A DNA stretch of 64,000 bases from Rhyacichthys aspro (taxonomy: Eukaryota > Chordata > Actinopteri > Gobiiformes > Rhyacichthyidae), in NCBI GenBank assembly GCA_036850595.1, contig CM072152.1:587501-651500 (forward strand). The letters are read 5' to 3'. A program made the position numbers and the translations under genes. Each line of letters starts with the position of its first letter. Position 1 is the first letter of the stretch. The notes beneath the pieces were generated by a model that saw only the letters and a list, made by a program, of their open reading frames with translations, was not told the origin of the DNA and ran no database searches. Shown piece after piece: positions 21,901 through 33,955 of this stretch.

Positions 21901-23080
21901 GTGATGGAGATTTTAGCTCTTGTTTGTTTCTTGCCTAGCAAAAAGTCACAACATACATATCTTTCAAAAGCTAAAAGAAAAGTCAATGATGAACACAGAC
22001 AGTTTCAGAACAGGTGGACATTGCAGGATTTTTTCATGGAATTTAATGAAAACGTTACTTGTTTAATATGCATGGAGCGAGTAGTTGAACTAAAGGAATA
22101 TAACCTGAAGCGGCATTATTGGACTAAACACAGAGAGCAATATAAAAAATATGAGGGACACAACGGGAAAAGACTTGCCAAGCAGCTACAGAGGGGGCTA
22201 ACATCTCAACAAAATGTAAAAGGATGCTGATGCTGCTGTTGACCAGTGGCTGACATTATGTCTCCAGAAAAGAGGCACATGGCAAACACTGTTGCTGAGC
22301 TGACAAACAACTTGATGACAGATGATTCGCAAACTAAGCATTTCACATACTCTAATCCATGGTATAAATAACAAGTTTATCATACTAGTACTGAGCAATT
22401 GTTACCTTTATGTACCATGCACCATCACACCACAGCCAAGGAAATATTCCAGCAGCTGTGCACAGCGATAAAGTGCACAGGTTTTCCATGGAATAGTAAG
22501 AACAGAATGGCAGGAATCATTGCTGATGGAGCCCCTCTTCAAAAATGAATGACAGGTTGTGCTGGTACAAAGAACGCAAGAGGAGGAAAATGCTCTCCCT
22601 GCTATTGCACTGCATTATTCGTATTATAATAGACCCTGTGCACTAAATGTCTGAAATAGGAACATGTCATGTCTGTTGAAAGAAATTGAGGCATCATATG
22701 GAGATGTACTTTACTGAGGTGTGTTTACTTGGCAGTTAAGAAATTCAGACATGCATGGAGGGTGGCAGAATTGATCCAATGATCCAAAATGGGTCTAAAA
22801 AGAACTAAACATGCTTAATTTGAACTCTGACACTTTCCAGCTGTTTGCAAACCCCTTTCTTAGCTGATGTCAGAATGTCCCATGTGAATTGCAAATAGAA
22901 CTTACTGACTTGCAAAGCAACGGTGAACTAAAAAACAAGTTTAGGGAGGCACAGGGGAAAGGACAGGATTGGACAATCAATGAGAGCAATGTCCATATTC
23001 TGTTAAATGTTAAGTCATGGTTTGTGTCTTTTTCGAATACATTTTTCTCCACTATAAACTATGATCAAGGTTAACTGATG
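21901..23080 (+). pseudogene. Decayed hAT transposase with BED/SPIN-DOC-like zinc finger
   Basis: Seen: KRKVNDEHRQFQNRW, FFMEFNENVTCLICMERV, KEYNLKRHYWTKHREQYKKY and GLTSQQN in one frame (21901-22230); the C-x2-C plus H-x4-H finger is complete. Further on and with many stops: FANPFLS, PCELQIELTDLQSNGELKNK (about 22885-22945) and LTDAHF-like words around 23075. Known: this order matches the hAT-derived GTF2IRD2/SPIN-DOC/ZBED-like protein family, whose end carries a dimerisation domain. The middle is a string of frameshifts. Terminal repeats were not found. Confidence 0.68.
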
Positions 23081-23207
23081 CCCATTTTGAGTCTGTACTC
23101 AGATAACTATCAGGGAAAATGGGGCTTAGTGGTGTAAGCAGAAATGTCAGGAGGTGTCTGGCAAATATTAATCAAAAATAAAATATATTAGGTTAAACTT
23201 AAATAGT

Positions 23208-23515
23208 AGGGTGCACCATGGCAAAGTGAGTTGCGCTCCTGCCTCATAGCAAGGAGACTGCAGGTCCCCCTGCGGTTCTCTCCGGGTACTCTGACCTCCT
23301 CCTCCCACCATCCAAAGACATGCATGTATGGGTGAATTGGTGCCCCTGGTGGATGAATGTGATAGTGAATGGTTGTCTGTCAAAGTCTGTGTCTAAGTGT
23401 CAGACTGCAACTAACTGGCCATTGTCCAGGGTGTACCTCAGGCCCAAGCCGCTTGGGCAGGCTTCAACCACCCGTGACCCCCAACAGGGATCAAGCGGTA
23501 GAAGATGTATGAATT
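23208..23515 (+). repeat. tRNA-derived SINE, copy 1
   Basis: Seen: a head with GTGAGTTGCGCTCCTGCCTC (A-box-like) and a body with GGTTCTCTCCGGGTACTC, CCAAAGACATGCATGTA, GAATGGTTGTCTGTC, GTCCAGGGTGTACC and AAGCGGTAGAAGATG. Same family as 33956-35177 and 40245-40665. The part holding the B box is deleted. Ends are not sharp enough for a target duplication. Confidence 0.7.
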
Positions 23516-24690
23516 AATTAAATTCAGTATTTTCTATATAAATAAGCAGCATTGCAGTTAAGGGCTACTTAACTACTTACAATTAACTACTGTACAAAAC
23601 ATTGTCAGTTCAAGATTGTTAGTTGTTAAAGCTGTGCTAATTGAAAAATAAATAAAAAGGGACATTTCTAAAATTATTTAATTTGTTGTAGTTGCTACTT
23701 GAACCTTTCTGTGGCCCTCCTTTGACATGACAGTATTAGATATGGCCCCACGTAAATTTCAGTTTCAGACCCCTAATATACATATTCTTAGACAAATATT
23801 AATCAGTTTCCCCTGCGTCTCCACTGTAAAGCTGCACCTTCACAGTTTGCATCAGAGTCTCTGCAGCTCATAATTAAATTCGATAAATGTGTTTTGACAA
23901 GGATACTGAGGAAATTATTTGCGGAAACTATACCAGAGGAGTCATCTGTGTTCATAATAACATAATTGTGCTGAGGTTGACTTTGAAAGCAGTGGAAACT
24001 GAATTGATGTCCCTGGGTGTTTGCTGGGCTAATGCAATGGTTCTTTAGCTGAGAGTGGAAACACTGTCTGCTCTTAACTCCTCATCAAAGTACATTAACA
24101 CTTTAGCTTGCATCAGTCCAATTTATTCAGTTGACATCAGTCATATTCATCAGCACTTCCTGGTTCGGAATACACTGCTATTCTTATTACTTTACAAAGG
24201 AACACAAGGTATAACCTGTCCTTTAAAACTTTTGTCTGTCATTGATCTTTCAGTTTAAATTGCACTAACCCTGATTAAAAAGAGATTTCAAGCACACTTG
24301 AATTTGTCATAGAAACCTACTGCTTTTTAAAGTAAAGATCTTAAACAGATAGAAGGAAAATGTGGCACGAGGCATGTATTTTTAAGTACCTAAACTGTTT
24401 TGTGCTGAAATAAAATAAACTCTCTATAAGACTCAGTTAGGCTTGTTTGTAAGCCACAAAACATATACAAATGAAATTTGGGGTAATGTGTCCCGCCAAC
24501 ATTTCTTTCAGTCACCAATTTAGGTCCAAAGCAATAAGAGCAAAAGAGACATTTGCTTATTTAACAGTCTTTTGAGATGTCGATACAAACAGGAACGTGG
24601 ATGTAGGTGAAAAGAGGCAGTAAAAATGATCATTTAAGTGTAAGTGGCTGTAGATGGATATGATTGAGCATGCTGACTGCAGTGGGTCAC
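23516..24690. other. ptprg intron, nothing recognised
   Basis: AT-rich sequence with short accidental frames only (for example 24055-24258). Confidence 0.35.
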
Positions 24691-25303
24691 CTGAGTGGGC
24701 ACGGCGTGTCTGTCTCTCCCTGTCACCTTTGGTGCACTGTCCTTCTGTCACTGCAAGGGGCACTCGTTTGCTGTGTTTTGATCCCTGTTGCCTTCTGATG
24801 GCTGTAGGATTTGGGGCAGTTTTGTTCTGTGTGTTTGTGAGCTCTGGGTCTTCTGTTGGTGCTCCACTGACAGCAGCACTGTCCTGTCTCTGGGTCTGTC
24901 CTTCTTTGGACCGTTTTTTGTTTTTTCTTACTTTCTGCTCTTCCTCCTCCTCTCCTGTGCCCTCTTTTTGCTCCTCACTTTGGCTCTCACAGTCAGAGCA
25001 GCTTTTAGCTGTGGAGGTTTCTCTTGTAGTCTCTGCTGGTCCAGATTTGGGGGAGTTGTGGTTCTGGGCTCGGTTGGGCCAAATGGAGCTGGGGAAAGAG
25101 GAGATGACCCCCCCGCTGAATCCCAGGCCGGCCAGTAAAGTGCTGGTCAGCAGAGATGCCACAGTGGCCTGACTACCACTTGAGGAAGGACCGATGCCCG
25201 TCGCCATGGAGACAAAAGAGAAGGGGATACCAGAGGAGGTCCAGGTGGATGAGCCGGATGAGATGGGAGCCATGTCTGCTGAGGAGGCTGGAGAGACTGT
25301 GGG
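24691..25303 (-). CDS. ptprg: ptprg, long extracellular stalk exon
   Basis: Seen: a 613-base exon from an acceptor (ATCATAG ending at 25304) to the donor CAG/GTGACC at 24690. It encodes PTVSPASSADMAPISSGSS, a Ser/Gly-rich stretch with SFVSMATGIGPSSSGSQATV, then LLAGLGFSGGVISSFPSSIW. After that comes a low-complexity acidic and basic run (EEEEEQKVRKNKKRSKEG) and a polar tail. Known: the Ser-rich part is nearly constant in vertebrate PTPRG, while the region after it is variable and likely glycosylated. The exon begins in phase 0 and leaves one base that makes a Glu codon with the transmembrane exon. A long open frame on the opposite strand here (24654-25172) is only the antisense of this exon. 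Reading past the donor gives an apparent 238-residue frame from an internal Met, which I do not accept as the exon end. Confidence 0.9.
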
Positions 25304-25724
25304 CTATGATAAAAGAAAAATATTTCTTTTAAAGGTCCATTTCGTAGTTTACAGTTGAACCAAATGGAACACATTGGTCAGAACTGCATTCTGTATAATT
25401 TGTAGCATAATGTGTAGTGTTCAGTTGTAACTTTTGTGTTTCTTGTATTTTGTGTTTTTATGTCTAGAAGTCATATAACCGGAAACAAACTGCAATTTCA
25501 ACCTAAAACCGTTTTATCATTTCTTACATGCTGTAACCATGCGGATGCTACATGAAAAGGCAGCAAATTGTAAGCATTTATTTCTTTTGGAGTCCTTGCG
25601 TCCTCAAGGGCCTATTGTGTATGTTTTTGGTGGTAGGGAAACAGGATTACACAGAGGAAACCAGAGACAAAGGGAGAACATGCAGACTCCTCACTGAATG
25701 GCTCTGCACTGTACCTTTCCCTAC

Positions 25725-25970
25725 ACCAGAACCTTCATTAAATGGTAACTGTATTAGTGTAGACAGATGCTACTCCTTCTGTGGTTCTCCCTGAGGTTTC
25801 TCTTAATCCTAGCTGGGGTTTTTGTAGTTTTTCCCCCCTTAATAGAGGGTCTAAGGACAGGGGATTTTGTCTTATACAGCCCGTTTGTCTATTCACTCCC
25901 TTTTGTCTTTGCCCTTTAACGCAATTGCTGTTTTGATATTGGGCCACTATAGAAATAAATTTTAATAGTT
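25725..25970 (+). repeat. Fish interspersed repeat tail
   Basis: Seen: GTGGTTCTCCCTGAGGTTTC, TAGAGGGTCTAAGGACAGGG and GATATTGGGCCACTATAGAA with AATAAATTTTAATAG at the end. These words are typical of the 3' part of a widespread fish LINE/SINE family that ends in a GATATTGGGCTATATAAATA-type tail. Assigned from memory of such repeats. Confidence 0.5.
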
Positions 25971-26427
25971 TTTTTCCTAGCCCAGTAAACGTAAATGTGA
26001 TTTTTAAACCATTCTTTACTTCATAAATGCCGGCAATTCATGCCGGTTTTGATTACATGTCTAAATTTACAATTGCATACTTACATGCATCCACAATAAA
26101 CATGGAGCTTAATTTGTATGATACAAGTGTCTTCCATGATGAGGAAAAGCTGGTGTTACATGCAGCATCCTAAGCCTGCATTGGTGGAGGGTTTAATCAG
26201 CTACTCGCCCTCAACACACACTGGTTTCAGGTGGCCCTTAACATGGCAGACCATCTGTATGAATGTGCAAATGGAGTGAAAGTGGGTAGGTTGAGGGAGT
26301 AGGAAGTCATTGTGGAAAGGCCCAATGAGACGGAATGATTTGCTGTTTTGTGGTGATGATGTGAGATCTCAATGAAGACTCTGCTTTCTGCTGGAGGAAA
26401 AGGAATAAAACAACACAAGACTCTTAC

Positions 26428-26477
26428 CATTCCAGTCTTTACTATCCTCGTGCCCTCAAAGATCCTTGTGGTGTTTG
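26428..26477 (-). CDS. ptprg: ptprg, 50-base exon after the FN3 domain
   Basis: Seen: preceded by a long pyrimidine tract and TAG at 26478, followed by GTAAGAG. It encodes ANTTRIFEGTRIVKTGM, the first Ala codon being completed from the previous exon. Known: the NTTRIF-GTRIVKTG sequence is a fixed feature of vertebrate PTPRG directly after FN3, and it is one of the two sequences that make the gene identification firm. The exon ends on a complete codon. Its small size and short upstream intron mean that gene finders could easily miss it. Confidence 0.92.
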
Positions 26478-26677
26478 CTAAAAAAAGAAAAACAAACACA
26501 AATTTAGTCATTTAATCCAAAGAATAATTGCGTGTACACTGTATTATAATGTGATTAAAAATTTGCAAAACTAATTTAGTACTACAATTTACTATTAAGA
26601 GCAACATTAACGTAACTTTGCAAGAGAAAATATTTGTGTGCAATGGAAATACTTGCTGCTTTAAGGTGTAGATGTAC

Positions 26678-26786
26678 CTCTGAAGAGCATGCTCTGACTG
26701 AAGTCACTGCGCATGTCATTCATGCACACAGCCTGGACTCTGAACAGATACAGGACGTCCGGAGAGACAGGAAAGATGACCGCCTC
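26678..26786 (-). CDS. ptprg: ptprg, second fibronectin III exon
   Basis: Seen: a 109-base exon after a TTTTGCAG acceptor at 26787, ending before GTACAT at 26677. It translates as EAVIFPVSPDVLYLFRVQAV then CMNDMRSDFSQSMLFR with one base left over. This is the second half of the FN3 fold, with the LYLFRVQAV strand and the RSDFSQ motif well kept among vertebrate PTPRG proteins. It opens on a complete codon, matching the end of the 33490-33674 exon, and its leftover base completes an Ala codon with the 26477 exon. The intron on its 5' side is about 6.7 kb, the one on its 3' side about 200 bases. Confidence 0.93.
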
Positions 26787-26899
26787 CTGCAAAACACACC
26801 ATTAGCAGACATATCAGAGCCAACACCAGGCGCGTAATGGTGTGATTGACAGCTGTCCCGCTATCACTACAATAACTGTGCTTCAAATGGGACCAGACA

Positions 26900-27320
26900 C
26901 AATCTAGCATTATATCTACATAACACTGTTATTTCTGAAATTGAGAGTTGAGATTGGAGCCGTAGTATTTTTTATTTTTTTTTTAATTTGTCTTGCCATG
27001 GCCCATGTATCTATCAAGTTTGGTGTGCTTAGGCTTAAAACCCTTAACCACAGCTTAACACCAGGCTTAAATTTTGGGTCAAATAAAACTGCATTTTTGT
27101 TCATGTTCAGGGGGGCAAATTTGCAATTGAAGGCACAAAAGAAGTATAATAACAAATATAGCTGCAAGCGGCAATAAAGGCCCCCATCCCCCCTTGCGAT
27201 TGGGGGACTTAAATGTCCTCGCGAGGGCTGCATCTTGGGCTTTAAAGCGCAAACTTCAAATGTGTCTCTTAAGGAAGTAACCATATTGTAAACCCAAATG
27301 GAGGGCATTTCATAGCCACA
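26900..27320. repeat. Probable interspersed repeat with ATAGCTGCAAGCGGC core
   Basis: Seen: ATATAGCTGCAAGCGGCAAT followed by a GC-rich block (CCCCTTGCGATTGGGGGA) inside AT-rich sequence. This core is a frequent dispersed word in fish genomes. The 130-residue open frame on the minus strand here (26916-27308) shows no domain and I do not accept it as a gene. Boundaries uncertain. Confidence 0.4.
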
Positions 27321-30300
27321 TGCAAAAGGTCATCTGAAAAGTACTTGATAATTTTTGTTTGGACATGTATCCAGATGATGTTTACAGAGTTTTACGTTTT
27401 TCAGATAAAAATGTAGGTCATATAATGCAGGCTATAAATCAGGGTGGCCACATGTTCAATTCAAAATAGTTGCTTTCCTGTGTGTGATAGAGCATCATTC
27501 CCATAGACTTTTTTGCTCATGATCTCTTGCTTGATGTGTGTGTCTAATTTTATTAGCCACAACAAACAAATTTTGAGACCTCCCATTAACTTTTTCACAC
27601 ATTTGTGGCATGTAGGGGGCACTGGAGGTTCATTTTGAAAGCTGTCCTATTTGAATTTTGTGCAAAGTTTGGTAAGTTTTCAGTCATCTTCAGAGTTCCA
27701 AGACTACGACTCAGGTTTTCACATGATCAAGTCAAAACACTCTAAGAAATGAAACACTGAGTTTATGTAGAATTTTTTTTTTTCATGATAATTTAAGTTT
27801 AATTTTATGTAAATAATAGGGTATCTTTTTATATCAAAGCAATGCTAGAATGTACATGTAATTAACAGCGTTGGTTTCATTCAAAGAGAGAGTTGACGGA
27901 CAGTACGTAGAATTCTTGCACATGCGCATTTCTGTTCGTCAACGTTCAGCGTTCAGACTGACATCCGATGCGGTTGATACTAGCTGCGATCTACCTTTTC
28001 TGCTTTGGTTTAAACAATCCTCATTCAAGCCGTCCGAATATTGGTAAGTACGCTGTTTATTGAAACTATATTAAAAAAACAATGCTTTTGAACAAGATAT
28101 CGGCTGTATTTGTGGTGTTTTTGAGCTGGACATGTCTTGGGCTGTGGCTTATCTGAAAACCTGTTGGTTATCACCTCGTGGGCATGCATCCAATACTTTC
28201 GAGGGTGAATTCCTTTTTAAACTAGTTGCTTGTGCTGATAATTGAGCAGAGGTTGCATAAACCAGTATTTTAATCGTTATACACTTTAAGTTGGCCACTG
28301 AATCAAACCTGGGCTCGCTCCAAAGCAGTGCGTGGCCCCGCCTTTGTCGAGCTTGGCCTCGCTTATCACGAAATACCTCGATGGTGCTCACTTGTTAACA
28401 GAGGTGTAGTTGAAGTATTTGTATGTCGTCACTGTACTTAAATAGATTTTTTGTGAATGGTCTCGTTACTTTTAGACAGTTTTTTGCCCCTTTCCGATGC
28501 CAGCGCATGCACCTGCACGTGTTTCGCTTTCGCATGATTTTTTTTCCCTCTGTTTTCTAAACATTTGATGTTGCGGCGCGCCCAGATGTTCCGTGAATAA
28601 AAGCCAGTGGGTCTAAATATAAGCCGAGGGGACCTAAGGCTGTGGCGTGAACACAAAGAAAATTGGTAAGGGAGAAATAAGCAAGGCACGGAGGTTAGAG
28701 AGAAGAAATGCATGTTCACTCGGCGACGGTGCACTTCACTCCCTGCCTGTAAAATGTTTTTGTCGTGGTGTTTGTCCGCATTGTTGTTAAAAAAAAAAAA
28801 AGCAAGTTAACATTTTTATTCTTGAATATTAGTTCGTTTTGCTTTACTATTACAAAAAAATGCATCTAAAGTGTATTTGAATTTCACATAAATTGAAACA
28901 TTAGTAAAGCAAGTATATAAAAGTAAAAGCTTTTGTGTGGTCAACACTTTTGTGAGAATTTGTCCAGTAAAAGTTAATCATGATTTTGCCTTCATCACAA
29001 AGGTTATGTGTCCAGTAATATTGTCTTATTTCTTTAACCAGACAGGATAATAACTGTTTCTTTCTCATGTATAATTTTCCCCCAATTGTGAAATATGGAA
29101 TGCATATGTTTACATACTTTCAAAGCATATGTTGTAGTTATTTAATTCAATATTCAATGTATTCAATTTGGGCTGGGTGATATTGACAAAAATCAATATT
29201 AAGTAAATCCAATAGAAATGTGTTAAACATGTCTTTAAACGTCTTAGTTGAGGTTAATTATTATATATTATATAAATAGAGAGAGAGTATGGTTTCAAAA
29301 TATAAAGAACAACAAAACATTTTTTTTAGTATTCTTAACTAGACAGGCACCAATCCAGCTTTTTAAGTTGGCTACTGATCCTGATCCAGGTGGTTTGAGT
29401 ATCTACAGGTATCAGATACCGATCTAATCCTACTGGTATTTCAATTTATATCATATAGGTAAAGACCTTTGTATATGTCACGTGACCCATTATGGAGATG
29501 GTGTTCATCACATTTTATTGTAATGAGTAGATTTGTCCAAATAAAAAGAAAGAAGAACCATGGGCCTTGTTTATAAAGCTTGCATACGCTTAAAACGAGG
29601 ACTGAAACTTGCGTACTGATGAATTTGCGGCTGGATTTATTAAGTATATAAAAATTGGACACGACTCTGCCCAACTCTTTCAAACGATCTATTCAGGGCT
29701 GTTTCGTTTTGAAGAAGCTTTGTGTAAAATTGCAGCTCAATACTACTCTCCTCTCCTTACTCCACCCCCAGCCCACATCACAGACAGACCACCACCATGC
29801 TCCTCCATCTCTCACCTGTTCTACTGCACATCTACAGCCTGTACAACAGCCTATCAACACGTGCCACTGCTCTCGCTCCATCTAATGCTCTTCACTCATT
29901 ACATGTCACAATAACAGTGCTGGAAACTCTTCTAGTGAAATATTCTCTCTTTCAATATGTTCAAATAGTTTTAATTAGTTTAAATGACATTTACTTTGTT
30001 ATATGTTATGTTAATTGTAAGAAGAGATGTCATCACAGCAAGAAGGTTCTGGGTCCGATCCCTCATTCAGGGCAGGGCTGTTCTGTGTGGGGTTTGCATA
30101 TTTATAATATCTAAAGAAATGAATCTATACACCGCTGATTTGATAAGTAGAACAAGAAATAGAATGAGCGCGGAGCGGGTGGGAAAAGGTTAATTGTCCA
30201 CGAGTCTCAAACTGCGAGTCTAAGTCAAGTCACAGGTCACTGTCTGTAGTGACTTGAGTGACTTAAGTTCAAGTCGCTATAATGAGTCCCCATCTCTGTT

Positions 30301-33300
30301 CCAAAGTCAAGACTGAAGAACAAAGTTGACAACTTTAACTTGGGGACAACCTGCCTGATGAGATAAGTCTGGCAGAATCTTTTATTTATTAACTATTTAA
30401 TTGATACTTATAGACTAGAATATATAAAATTATTATTAAATATACATTTTTTATAAACACATTTATTTTATATTTTTATGTTGTTTCTTAAACCCTACCT
30501 CCATTGTTGTTTAAATTCAATATCAAAGTATAATTTGCACATCATATAATTAGCTGCATCAATACTAACTTTTAATGTTTACTTTTCTATTGTTTTGGTT
30601 TATGCTTGCTTTGTTGTTGGGAACTGCACTACTGAGGCCACTCATGCTGCATTTGCATAGTCTTGGCATTTATAAGCATTCAGTCTTCTTTGAAAGTGAA
30701 AGAAATAACTTAAATGAATACATGTATTGCATGGCCAGGTGGCACATTAACCCTTTAATCCTGCACTTCCTGAGACCCTTTATTTTTTGGATGGACACTT
30801 TCCTGTCCACGGTCCTGACTTCCTTTAAGCAACGGGGTCACCGAGGTCACTCCCCTCCTCTGCTCATTGTGTGGCTGTGGCGTGCTCAGGTTGGCGGTTC
30901 TTAGCAAACCTGGAGATTTGTGGGCTAAAATCTTTGTCCACTCATCAACGGTGAGTTGTTGAGCATCCTTCGATGTTTTATTTTCATGGTTAGTGATCAT
31001 GTTTAAGTTGCTGACGAGTGATGAGCGTCTTTGTTTTCCTGCGACGCTATCGCTCCCATTCAAACCTGCGTAGCACCCAAGCTAAATTAACACTCTGCGG
31101 CTGCGCTGGCAGAAGTTAAGACACAGCATTTATTGCTTGAATACTAAACACAATTAGGTCCTGATCAAGCCGAATTGTTGATAACCAACTAGATTATTGA
31201 AATCAATCATCTATTTGGTCAATTTGAATTGATTCACTTTAGTTTGATAACTTTTTGCACCAAAGCTAAAGCGGCTATAAGTATCTATTTTGTTTTCTTC
31301 CTTGATTATGAATGAACTGACGTAGCTACGATAATTCTTGATTTGTTGCGCAACTCTAATTATTAATCCAAGTATCTGCTTGAGTATTTTGATCTCTATT
31401 GAATAGTTTCATCTATTAATTCAATACTTTTGATTATTTAAGTGTTTTTGATAAATGAGACAAAGGAAAAGTGCACTTGTTTTTGTTGAATAAATTGTGA
31501 CAGTGTTTAATAGTCACATGATTTAATGTATAGATGGTTACAGTATAGCAATACAGTTGATAAATAATTCATTCAGTTTATATTCATATTTGATAAAATG
31601 TTATTTCACATGTTGTCTGCGTATGTAAATATGTACTCTATACATATTATACACATGCAGATATTTGTTCACAAAGCACATGTTTATTTATGTTTTTGAC
31701 CTTTTATAGGTCATGTTTTTTTTCTGGGATTCAAAAGAACTGCAAAACAAACTGCAAGTCTTCAACTCTACTTCAGATGGCGAGCTTCCCATGATCTACC
31801 TATGTGGTAGGACAAAAATGACACTCTTTCCGCTGTCCCTTTTCGCGGACTAAAGGATTATTGAACAATTACTTTGAAATGGAAATACAAATATTAACTG
31901 GACTGTGAACTCTTGAACCAAAACCGGAAAATTTACATTATTATTGTTTGTCTTTGTACTGTTTTTGTTTTATAATTTAATCACTTAAACACAACTTAAA
32001 CCTTAACTATTTGACTCCTCGTGTTTATTCACATCTCGGGCTCCTCCATAAACCAGCCTTCTGATGCTGCCAATGGTAATTCCAAATTTATCACAGAGGT
32101 CGTAGTCAAGTCCTAGCCTACAAGTGTTACATAATGATAGAAGGAAAAAAATGCCAGTGTTAAAAATATGTGGGTATCACTCATTTGTAATGTAAAGATG
32201 GTGAATGCTGGCAGAAGAAAGGAGAGTGAGTCCCACAGTAAGGACAGTCTCGTGGCCAGGGGGTGGTCTGATTTCCTGTTTCACACACTGTCCCTGGCCC
32301 AAGGCCATGCTTTGTGCTTAGACTGCATCCCTTCAGCATTGTAGTATTCTGGTGCTAAGCAGCAGACTACAATGTGAGGCAGTGAAAGCTCCAGTCTGCT
32401 CTTCGACAAGAGCCATTTGTACCTGCTCATACACTTCAGCCCCATTCACACATGCAGTCTTTTCCAGCAATGTTCCTGCATTTTACAGGAACAATTTCAT
32501 GTGTCAAAAGAGCCTGGACTGATTAGCAGCTAAATCTGTACTGGCAATTTACCAGTTCAACGCTGTGTTAGTAGCAGTAAAATAGCCGGAAAGAGCACAT
32601 ATTTATGTGATTACGTCACACAACAGTATACAATCTAAATGGACCTAAAAGGCACAATAAAAAAAAACTTATGCAAGCAATTAACTTGCAGTCTGGACTC
32701 TGGAAGTGGAGGAATGAACATCTCCTGCTCTGACCGCAACCTGAGAGGGACTGCTGCCTTAATGCTCTGCCGCCTGTGAGTGCTTTGGGACAGGGGAGGG
32801 GCTACTGGCAGCACCTGCTGCTCGTTCAGAGGCATGAGAGCGATACGCGCTTCATGTCAGTCTACAAATGTCTCCAATAACACCAGAAATTTTTTTCTGT
32901 TTTTTTTGTGAGTTGAGTTCTTAGATTAAAGTCAGAAGCATGGGTGCCTGTAAGGACTGACATGCATTTAAACACTTATTGATGAGGTTGTGATGTTCGA
33001 GTTGTAGTAATATGTCACCATTTTTCTAATCTGGAAAAAGTACATACCCCAAAGGCTTATGCTTATCCAAAATCTTTCGAGTTTTGTGCCAATGGTTTGA
33101 CTTGCTCATATTGTATGGGTAGGAATGGCATGATAATAGACCATAAAGTAATGAAAGCGGTAACAAGTATTTACAGTGGTACAGTATTTTTCATAAAAAA
33201 TAAATTGTTTCATCATGACTTGAAACCAATGTGGGTAAGTATATTATACCAAATATATATACTAAATATTAATGTATGCATAGGTATTGATTATGTTATT

Positions 33301-33489
33301 TATAATTCTACGTAGTCAGTAGACACAACAAAACAGAAGTCAGAAAAAAGAGGGACACCAGCTGAAGGTTTTTGAAGTATGTACTCTGCATGTGTGCGAG
33401 GGATTACCAAACATGCTGGTGCATTACTGAGGACACGCTGATATCCAGTAGGCCTACAGCAGCTGGCCGGGGGTGTCACAGTCTCTCAC
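27321..33489. other. ptprg intron, no gene recognised
   Basis: Mostly AT-rich. A GC-richer patch at 27880-28060 has an inverted pair GTTGACGGACAG / CTGTTCGTCAAC and a donor-like GTAAGTACG. Open frames at 28438-28734, 29609-29914, 30575-30904, 30755-31063 and 32635-32835 match nothing I know. Repeats such as GGCTGGGTGATATTGAC (29163) and the CTGATCC(A)G words near 29380 look like old dispersed repeats. Confidence 0.35.
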
Positions 33490-33674
33490 CAGTTTGTGTT
33501 TGGCGTCGGTGAGATGTGTCTCCTCATAGCTGTCATCATGGGCCGTCCAGCTGTAGGACACCAGGAAGTGCAGGATGGGGGGGTGGTAGGTAACCTCAGG
33601 ACAGGCCCAGCGCACCACCAGTGCACTACCATTCACATGCTGCACCTTCATGTTGATGGGAGCACTGCTGCACA
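33490..33674 (-). CDS. ptprg: ptprg, first fibronectin III exon
   Basis: Seen: a 185-base open segment between an AG acceptor (33676-33675) and a GTGAGA donor (33489). It starts in phase with the 63961 exon and ends on a complete codon. The translation is a typical FN3 first half: CSSAPINMKVQHVNG, a WACPE strand, TYHPPILHFLVSYSW, ending AKHKL. Known: PTPRG and PTPRZ1 are receptor tyrosine phosphatases with an extracellular carbonic-anhydrase-like domain followed by one FN3 domain, used in cell-surface ligand binding. PTPRG rather than PTPRZ1 is favoured by the downstream stalk exon. It lies in a non-repetitive island between two transposon-rich introns. Read-through past the donor gives a short tail that I regard as intron. 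Confidence 0.93.
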
Positions 33675-33955
33675 CTGTATGGAGACAGGTCAGAGCATAA
33701 CATACAATGTACCTACATACAAATAATTTTAGGTCTGCTAGCTGTCAAGAAAATGTATAATTTTACCTTTCTAAAATTATTTATCTGTGTTTACTTCTTC
33801 TAAGAATTCCTCTACCCACTCTCACTTTTATTACTTTCATTTTGGGTGCTCCTATCAGGATTTTTGAGGCTGTTTACCCAAATCATTTTCAGACAATGCC
33901 AATCACACACGATAAATTTACTGTTCTTGAAAACACAGAAGCCTATTTTAAATAT

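Noticed and set aside
24654..25172. 172-residue plus-strand open frame
   Set aside because: Exact antisense of the ptprg stalk exon, which has matching splice sites, phase and known protein sequence on the other strand.
26916..27308. 130-residue minus-strand open frame
   Set aside because: Lies over a dispersed repeat, no recognisable domain, no splice or start context.
30755..31063. 102-residue minus-strand frame with MNGSDSVAGKQRR start
   Set aside because: Composition is plausible for a protein, but I recognise no family and see no supporting exons; kept only as part of the unassigned intron.
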